Positions 7,143 through 10,295 of a stretch of 10,295 nucleotides of DNA are shown here, piece after piece. The position numbers and the translations under genes were made by a program. Below the pieces are notes generated by a model. That model saw nothing but the letters and a program-made list of their open reading frames with translations. It did no database searches and was not told the DNA's origin. Each line of letters opens with the position of its first letter. Position 1 is the stretch's first letter. This DNA comes from an uncultured Methanobrevibacter sp. (GTDB lineage: Archaea; Methanobacteriota; Methanobacteria; Methanobacteriales; Methanobacteriaceae), in the NCBI GenBank assembly GCA_904501935.1, contig CAJGDA010000049.1:1-10295 (forward strand). Reading direction: 5' to 3'.

Positions 7143-7295
7143 ATGGTAAGAAAATCTGATCTTTACAAAGTAGACGGAGACAAAATTGAAAGAAAAAACC
7201 CAATTTGTCCTCGTTGTGGTGAAGGCGTATTCATGGCTGACCATGGTGACAGATTCGCTTGTGGTAAATGTGGATACACTGAAATGAAAAAATAA
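7143..7295 (+). CDS. rps27ae: Ribosomal protein S27ae
   Basis: S27ae is a zinc-ribbon protein of the 30S subunit; in eukaryotes the homologue is made fused to ubiquitin, while this archaeal form is free. The 50-residue product has C22-x2-C25 (CPRC) and C40-x2-C43 (CGKC), with the conserved KNPICPRCGEGVFMADH and DRFACGKCGYTE context. ATG 7143 is preceded by AGGTGAT (7132-7138), which overlaps the TAG stop of rps24e. It is the last gene of the cluster; in many archaea kae1/bud32 follows, whereas here a T-rich tract and argH follow. Confidence 0.96.
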   Translation: MVRKSDLYKVDGDKIERKNPICPRCGEGVFMADHGDRFACGKCGYTEMKK

Positions 7296-7340
7296 GATTT
7301 TTAAAATCTTTATTTCTTTTTTTTATTTATTTTTATTTTC
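7296..7340 (+). terminator. T-rich terminator after rps27ae
   Basis: Directly after the rps27ae stop comes a T-dominated stretch that includes TTTCTTTTTTTT and further T4-T5 blocks. Archaeal polymerase stops at U-runs without needing a hairpin. A 17-base AT inverted repeat (AAGATTTT / AAAATCTT, 7294-7310) precedes it but has almost no loop and is weak. The tract also leaves little room for a separate argH promoter, so part of it may double as promoter DNA. Confidence 0.65.
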
Positions 7341-7361
7341 AATTATTAAGAAGGGATTTCT

Positions 7362-8783
7362 TTGGATAATATTAGAAATGGTCGTTTTAAGACTGGAATG
7401 ACTGATGAAGCAGCTGAATACACTTCATCTTATGATGCTGATAAATATCTTTTTGAAGCGGATATTAAAACTAATTTTGCACATACTTCAATGTTAAAGC
7501 ATGAAGGCATTATCGATGCTGAAATTGCGGATAAAATCTTATGCGCACTTGATAGCCTTAAGGAAGAAGGTTTTGAAGCATTGGTATTCGACCCATCTGT
7601 TGAAGATGTTCATATGGCTATCGAAAACTATGTAACTTCTAAAATTGGTCCTGAAGCGGGTTTTATGCATACTGCAAAATCACGTAATGACCAGGTTGCT
7701 TGTGATGTCAGATTAGTTTTAAGGGAAATGATTGAGGAAATTCAAATTGGAATTCTTGAGTTCATGGAAGGCCTTGTTGAAATGGCTGGTGAACACTTGG
7801 ATGATGTTTTCATTGGATTTACTCACTTACAGCATGCTCAGCCGATTACAATTGCTCATCATTTAATGGCACATGTTCAAGCTCTTAAAAGGGACTATGA
7901 ACGTTTAGCAGATACTTACAAACGTGTTAATTTAAATCCATTGGGCTCAGCTGCAATGGCCACCACTAGTTTTCCAATCAACAGGCAATTAACCACAGAT
8001 TTGCTTGGTTTTGATGCATATTTAGAAAACTCCATGGATGGAGTTTCTGCAAGGGATTTCATTTCTGAAACTGTCTTTGATTTAGTAGCATTATCATCAA
8101 CTTTAGCCAAAATCTGTGAAGAATTGGTTTTATGGAGCACCTACGAATTTGGTGTTATTGAAATGGCGGATGAATATTCCTCAACCTCTTCTATCATGCC
8201 TCAAAAGAAAAACCCTGATGTAGCCGAACTTGCAAGAGGAAAAACCAGCATCGCAACTGGTGAGTTAATAACTATTCTTACAATCCTTAAAGCCATTCCG
8301 TATACTTATAATAGGGATTTGCAGGAAATCACTCCTCATTTATGGAATGCAGTTAAAGTAACCGAAGAGACATTATCAATAGTAACTAAAATGATGTTGT
8401 CCGTTGAATTTAAAGTGGAAAGATGCGCAGAACTTGCAGGTAAAAACTTTGCAACAGCAACTGATCTTGCAGACATAATGGTTCGTGAAAAGCAAATTCC
8501 ATTCAGAACTGCTCATAAAATTGTTGGAAGGATTGTAAACGAAGCTACTGCAAGCAATATGGCTGAAGAAGATATCACTTCAAAATTCATCGATGATATT
8601 GCAGTTGAATTAGGCTTTGATGAGTTAAACTTGGCTGATGAGTTGATTCAAAGAGCTTTAAATCCTGCTGAAAATGTTAGGATTAGGGCGGTGCCTGGGG
8701 GTCCTGCTCCTGAAATGGTAGAAATAGCTCGCAATAACATTAAAATATTTTTAAATGATGAATTTGAAAGGCATGGAATTTAA
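7362..8783 (+). CDS. argH: Argininosuccinate lyase
   Basis: ArgH splits argininosuccinate into arginine and fumarate, the final step of arginine synthesis. The 473-residue product has the fumarase/aspartase superfamily layout: SRNDQV (107-112), THLQHAQP (154-161) with the active-site histidine region, LGSAAMATTSFPINR (194-208), and the signature loop SSIMPQKKNP (276-285) with the catalytic serine. Length is normal. The start is TTG 7362, supported by AAGGGAT (7351-7357) and the typical early NGRFKTGM segment; the nearby ATG at 7378 is out of frame. It appears to be a single-gene unit between two terminators, unrelated in function to the cluster before it; no other arg gene is in the window. 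Confidence 0.97.
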   Translation: MDNIRNGRFKTGMTDEAAEYTSSYDADKYLFEADIKTNFAHTSMLKHEGIIDAEIADKILCALDSLKEEGFEALVFDPSVEDVHMAIENYVTSKIGPEAGFMHTAKSRNDQVACDVRLVLREMIEEIQIGILEFMEGLVEMAGEHLDDVFIGFTHLQHAQPITIAHHLMAHVQALKRDYERLADTYKRVNLNPLGSAAMATTSFPINRQLTTDLLGFDAYLENSMDGVSARDFISETVFDLVALSSTLAKICEELVLWSTYEFGVIEMADEYSSTSSIMPQKKNPDVAELARGKTSIATGELITILTILKAIPYTYNRDLQEITPHLWNAVKVTEETLSIVTKMMLSVEFKVERCAELAGKNFATATDLADIMVREKQIPFRTAHKIVGRIVNEATASNMAEEDITSKFIDDIAVELGFDELNLADELIQRALNPAENVRIRAVPGGPAPEMVEIARNNIKIFLNDEFERHGI

Positions 8784-8803
8784 TCAAATTCCAAATTTTT
8801 TTT
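8774..8803 (+). terminator. Hairpin plus T8 terminator overlapping the argH stop
   Basis: An 8-bp perfect stem TGGAATTT (8774-8781) / AAATTCCA (8786-8793) with loop AATC is followed after two bases by eight Ts (8796-8803). The argH TAA (8781-8783) lies in the stem and loop. This looks like a bacterial-type intrinsic terminator and also satisfies the archaeal U-run rule. It separates argH from the promoter-like elements at 8817-8841. Confidence 0.75.
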
Positions 8804-8816
8804 AACAGAAATTGAT

Positions 8817-8832
8817 TTTAGGTATACCTAAA
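8817..8832. promoter_or_regulatory. Perfect 16-bp palindrome resembling a DtxR/IdeR metal box
   Basis: TTTAGGTATACCTAAA reads the same on both strands. TTAGG and CCTAA half-sites separated by four bases match the core of operators bound by DtxR/IdeR-family metal-dependent repressors, which are common in archaea. It abuts the TATA box at 8834-8841, a position where a bound repressor would block TBP/TFB. That a DtxR-type protein binds here is inferred; no such regulator gene is in the window. Confidence 0.5.
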
Positions 8833-8841
8833 CTTTAAATA
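8827..8841 (+). promoter_or_regulatory. BRE and TATA box of an orphan rightward promoter
   Basis: TTTAAATA (8834-8841) fits the methanogen TATA consensus and is directly preceded by CCTAAAC (8827-8833), which matches the TFB recognition element pattern RNWAAAY in six of seven positions. Transcription would start near 8862-8866. No annotated plus-strand gene lies downstream before the convergent operon, so the promoter is either an orphan, a remnant, or drives a small RNA. Confidence 0.5.
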
Positions 8842-8862
8842 CTTAAATTTTCAAAAATAGTA

Positions 8863-8995
8863 TTGCCAATGAATAATTGGTTGGGTATGTATTGGCTTTA
8901 ATAGAATACTTATCAATATTCCTCATTGAATTAAATAAGTAATGCTCAGCTTCTATTATTGTCAATTACATTACTTAGTCATTATCTTCTTTTTT
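8863..8995 (+). ncRNA. Candidate small RNA from the metal-box promoter
   Basis: The span runs from the predicted start about 25 bases after the TATA box to the T-run TCTTCTTTTTT (8985-8995). It contains inverted repeats able to form stems, including GCCAAT / ATTGGC near the 5' end and AAGTAATG / CATTACTT shortly before the T-run. The last 20 or so bases would be antisense to the 3' end of the convergent zinc-ribbon gene. A 10-residue frame beginning at ATG 8869 (MNNWLGMYWL) would be almost leaderless. Transcription is inferred from sequence elements only; a decayed gene with a leftover promoter is the main alternative. Confidence 0.3.
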
Positions 8996-9160
8996 CAAAG
9001 ATTCCAAATAATTTTCATGGATTTCATCAGATAAGTCTTGGTTTCCTTCGATAATCGGTCCGGTATAGTCACAATCATAACAAACCCATTGGGACCAGTT
9101 TTGAGGTATAATCCATTTTACGTTTTTAGATCCGCATCGAGGACACATTTTAAACATCAT
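8975..9160 (-). CDS. Small zinc-ribbon protein
   Basis: The 61-residue product has a four-cysteine zinc ribbon, C6-x2-C9 (CPRC) and C27-x2-C30 (CYDC), with aromatic residues between (W16, W22, W25) and the CDYTGPIIEG motif (30-39) after the second pair. The last third is acidic and likely helical. Small archaeal proteins of this kind are common and mostly uncharacterised; the ribbon could bind nucleic acid or a partner protein. ATG 9160 begins four bases after the stop of the PP-loop gene, with no clear Shine-Dalgarno site, so coupled translation is likely. A start at Met2 or Met5 is also possible. Function unknown. Confidence 0.8.
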   Translation of the reverse strand: MMFKMCPRCGSKNVKWIIPQNWSQWVCYDCDYTGPIIEGNQDLSDEIHENYLESLKKEDND

Positions 9161-9164
9161 ATTA

Positions 9165-10175
9165 CTATATCTTATAAAAACTCCATATTAAATCTAATGC
9201 CTCACCAGGTTCAAGTGCGCCTGAACGGGTTTCCCTTAAAATTCTTTGTATTGAAAATTTCTTCAGGTATGGAAATTTTCTGTGAACTTCATATAGCAAT
9301 GGACAGCCAAACCCTTTAAATTCTTTCAAATTATATGTTCTGATTAAGGATTTTATCTCTTGTTTGCCGACACTTAAACTTGCGGGTAGGTTTAAACGAT
9401 ATAATTCATCATCCTGCATATTTATGCATTGAGTGCCGGTTGCAAGCATATCACCAAAGACAATTATGGGGATTTCGTTATTTTTTGCATATTCCTTCAC
9501 AAGTTCGGATGTGTTTTTTGAACATCTCCCGCAAGGGTGAAACTTGCCTGTAAATGATTCCTGAATTATGTCCGAATAGTCGGCAGTGATGTATTCATGA
9601 TGAATGTCTAAAGATTCAGTTATATTTCTGATATTTTCTTTAAACTGCTTTGGCAGGATTATAGTTCCCGGATCAACTGTAACTGCAGTCGGATTAAAAC
9701 CTAGTTTTTTAGCCAAAATTAGTGAAAAACTACTGTCAACGCCACCAGAAAGCGCAACAACTACCTCTGTATTTTCTGATTCTTCAAATTCATGCTCTTT
9801 AAAATAAGTATCAAAGTTAAAGCTGTAGATATTAGTTAATTTATTGTCAATTGTGTATTCTAAGTTTTTCAAACCCACCAAATCCAAATCCAAATTATGC
9901 ACTGTCTTTTTGGATAGTCTTAATTTATATTCCTTGTTCAAAAAGTCCCCATAACTTTCAACATGGATGCTTTCAAGGCCTAGCTTTTCCCTGAGCTTGC
10001 CAACTACCCAACCTCCTTTTCCAATAATTGCAGATTTGTCTGGTCTGTCTTCTGTGATAATCCATAGCTCATTATTCTTATAGTAAATCTCTTCAATTGA
10101 AATATTTACATCTTCATGACCTATTTCAGCTCTTATTTCATTGATTTCATCTAAAATTGATTCTTTTGTATACAT
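9165..10175 (-). CDS. PP-loop superfamily ATPase with N-terminal KH-like domain
   Basis: The 336-residue product has two parts. Residues about 25-90 look like a KH RNA-binding domain, with the loop IIGKGGWVVGKLREKLG at 50-66. From about 135 a PP-loop ATPase domain begins with the pyrophosphate-binding motif SGGVDSS (143-149), as in enzymes that adenylate a substrate for thiolation, amidation or nitrile formation. Further marks are HPCGRC (213-218), FGDMLATGTQ (240-249) and a late GFGCP (288-292), so three cysteines (C215, C218, C291) could bind metal or act in sulfur transfer. KH plus PP-loop suggests an RNA-modifying enzyme, possibly tRNA thiolation, but the substrate is unknown. ATG 10175 directly abuts the TAA of the upstream gene; a zinc-ribbon gene follows four bases after its stop. 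Confidence 0.88.
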   Translation of the reverse strand: MYTKESILDEINEIRAEIGHEDVNISIEEIYYKNNELWIITEDRPDKSAIIGKGGWVVGKLREKLGLESIHVESYGDFLNKEYKLRLSKKTVHNLDLDLVGLKNLEYTIDNKLTNIYSFNFDTYFKEHEFEESENTEVVVALSGGVDSSFSLILAKKLGFNPTAVTVDPGTIILPKQFKENIRNITESLDIHHEYITADYSDIIQESFTGKFHPCGRCSKNTSELVKEYAKNNEIPIIVFGDMLATGTQCINMQDDELYRLNLPASLSVGKQEIKSLIRTYNLKEFKGFGCPLLYEVHRKFPYLKKFSIQRILRETRSGALEPGEALDLIWSFYKI

Positions 10176-10295
10176 TTAAATCATATCTTTTGTAATTGAA
10201 ATGCTTTCTTTTGAGTATAATTCATGGTTTGCAATAATGTCTGCAGCAATTTTTTTAACGGATTCAATTGTGGAAATGTATCCTTTAGGGGTTTC
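10176..10295 (-). CDS. C-terminal end of an unidentified protein (partial)
   Basis: An open minus-strand frame enters from the right edge and runs 39 codons to a TAA at 10178-10176 that touches the start of the PP-loop gene. The visible part begins ETPKGYISTIESVKKIAADI, is probably helical, and ends SISITKDMI. Codon use resembles the neighbours. The zero-base junction argues that this is a real gene co-transcribed with the two genes after it. I do not recognise the family from this tail; its N-terminus lies outside the window. Confidence 0.7.
   Translation of the reverse strand, partial: ETPKGYISTIESVKKIAADIIANHELYSKESISITKDMI

Larger units (their letters stand above)
8804..8974. other. Intergenic region between argH and the convergent operon
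   Basis: No convincing protein gene is present. The left part holds a palindrome and a TATA box reading rightward. The right part holds several inverted repeats: GCCAAT (8865-8870) / ATTGGC (8891-8896), TACTTAT (8907-8913) / ATAAGTA (8935-8941) and AAGTAATG (8937-8944) / CATTACTT (8969-8976). On the minus strand a T5 run (complement of 8853-8857) could end the leftward operon. Confidence 0.6.

Noticed and set aside
7294..7310. AAGATTTT / AAAATCTT inverted repeat as a terminator hairpin
   Set aside because: There is essentially no loop and only two G-C pairs; the T-rich tract after it is enough to explain termination.
8942..9034. A 30-codon plus-strand frame opposite the zinc-ribbon gene
   Set aside because: It is mostly the complement of the acidic/lysine-rich tail of the real gene, has no ribosome site, and its hydrophobic look follows from that antisense position.
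9038..9319. A 93-codon plus-strand frame
   Set aside because: It spans the zinc-ribbon and PP-loop genes on the opposite strand, has no family features and is a shadow frame.
1..10295. CRISPR arrays, insertion sequences, tRNA or rRNA genes
   Set aside because: No regularly spaced repeats, transposase-like frames, terminal inverted repeats, tRNA cloverleaf patterns or rRNA segments were seen.

Overview
The window looks like a chromosome segment of a low-GC methanogenic archaeon, most likely Methanobacteriales and probably Methanobrevibacter. The ribosomal proteins (L7Ae, S28e, L24e, S6e, S24e, S27ae), initiation factors (aIF5B, aIF2 gamma) and RNA polymerase/elongation parts (Rpo7, Spt4) are archaeal/eukaryotic in type. 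Genes are AT-rich, start with good Shine-Dalgarno sites (AGGAGGT or AGGTGAT types), use some TTG and GTG starts, and are followed by T-rich tracts. The genus is an inference from composition and gene order; no search was run.

Plus strand, 1-7295: an AT-rich leader (1-325) with a likely TATA box and a small GC-rich stem-loop just before the first Shine-Dalgarno site. Then follows a long, closely spaced information-processing cluster: rpl7ae, rps28e, rpl24e, ndk, aIF5B, rps6e, aIF2 gamma, a PIN-domain protein, rpoE1, spt4 (rpoE2), a GTP-dependent dephospho-CoA kinase (DUF359), rps24e and rps27ae. Three of these (rpl24e, spt4, rps27ae) are under 60 residues. Most junctions have short gaps, with Shine-Dalgarno sites over or right after the preceding stop codon, so co-transcription and translational coupling are likely. 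The cluster supplies parts of both ribosomal subunits, two initiation GTPases, the stalk subunit of RNA polymerase, its elongation factor partner, and one enzyme each of nucleotide and coenzyme A supply. A T-rich terminator follows rps27ae.

Plus strand, 7362-8803: argH (argininosuccinate lyase), apparently a single gene, closed by a neat hairpin plus T8 terminator whose stem contains the argH stop codon.

8804-8974: a gap without a recognisable protein gene but not featureless. It holds a perfect 16-bp palindrome of the DtxR/IdeR metal-box type directly upstream of a near-consensus archaeal TATA box, followed by inverted repeats and a T-run. I read this as a candidate metal-regulated small RNA or micropeptide transcript; it is the best candidate here for something undescribed.

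Minus strand, 8975-10295: a probable three-gene operon read right to left: the C-terminal end of an unidentified protein, a PP-loop ATPase with an N-terminal KH-like domain and an internal HPCGRC motif, and a 61-residue zinc-ribbon protein. The composition suggests RNA modification or sulfur transfer, but this is not proven.
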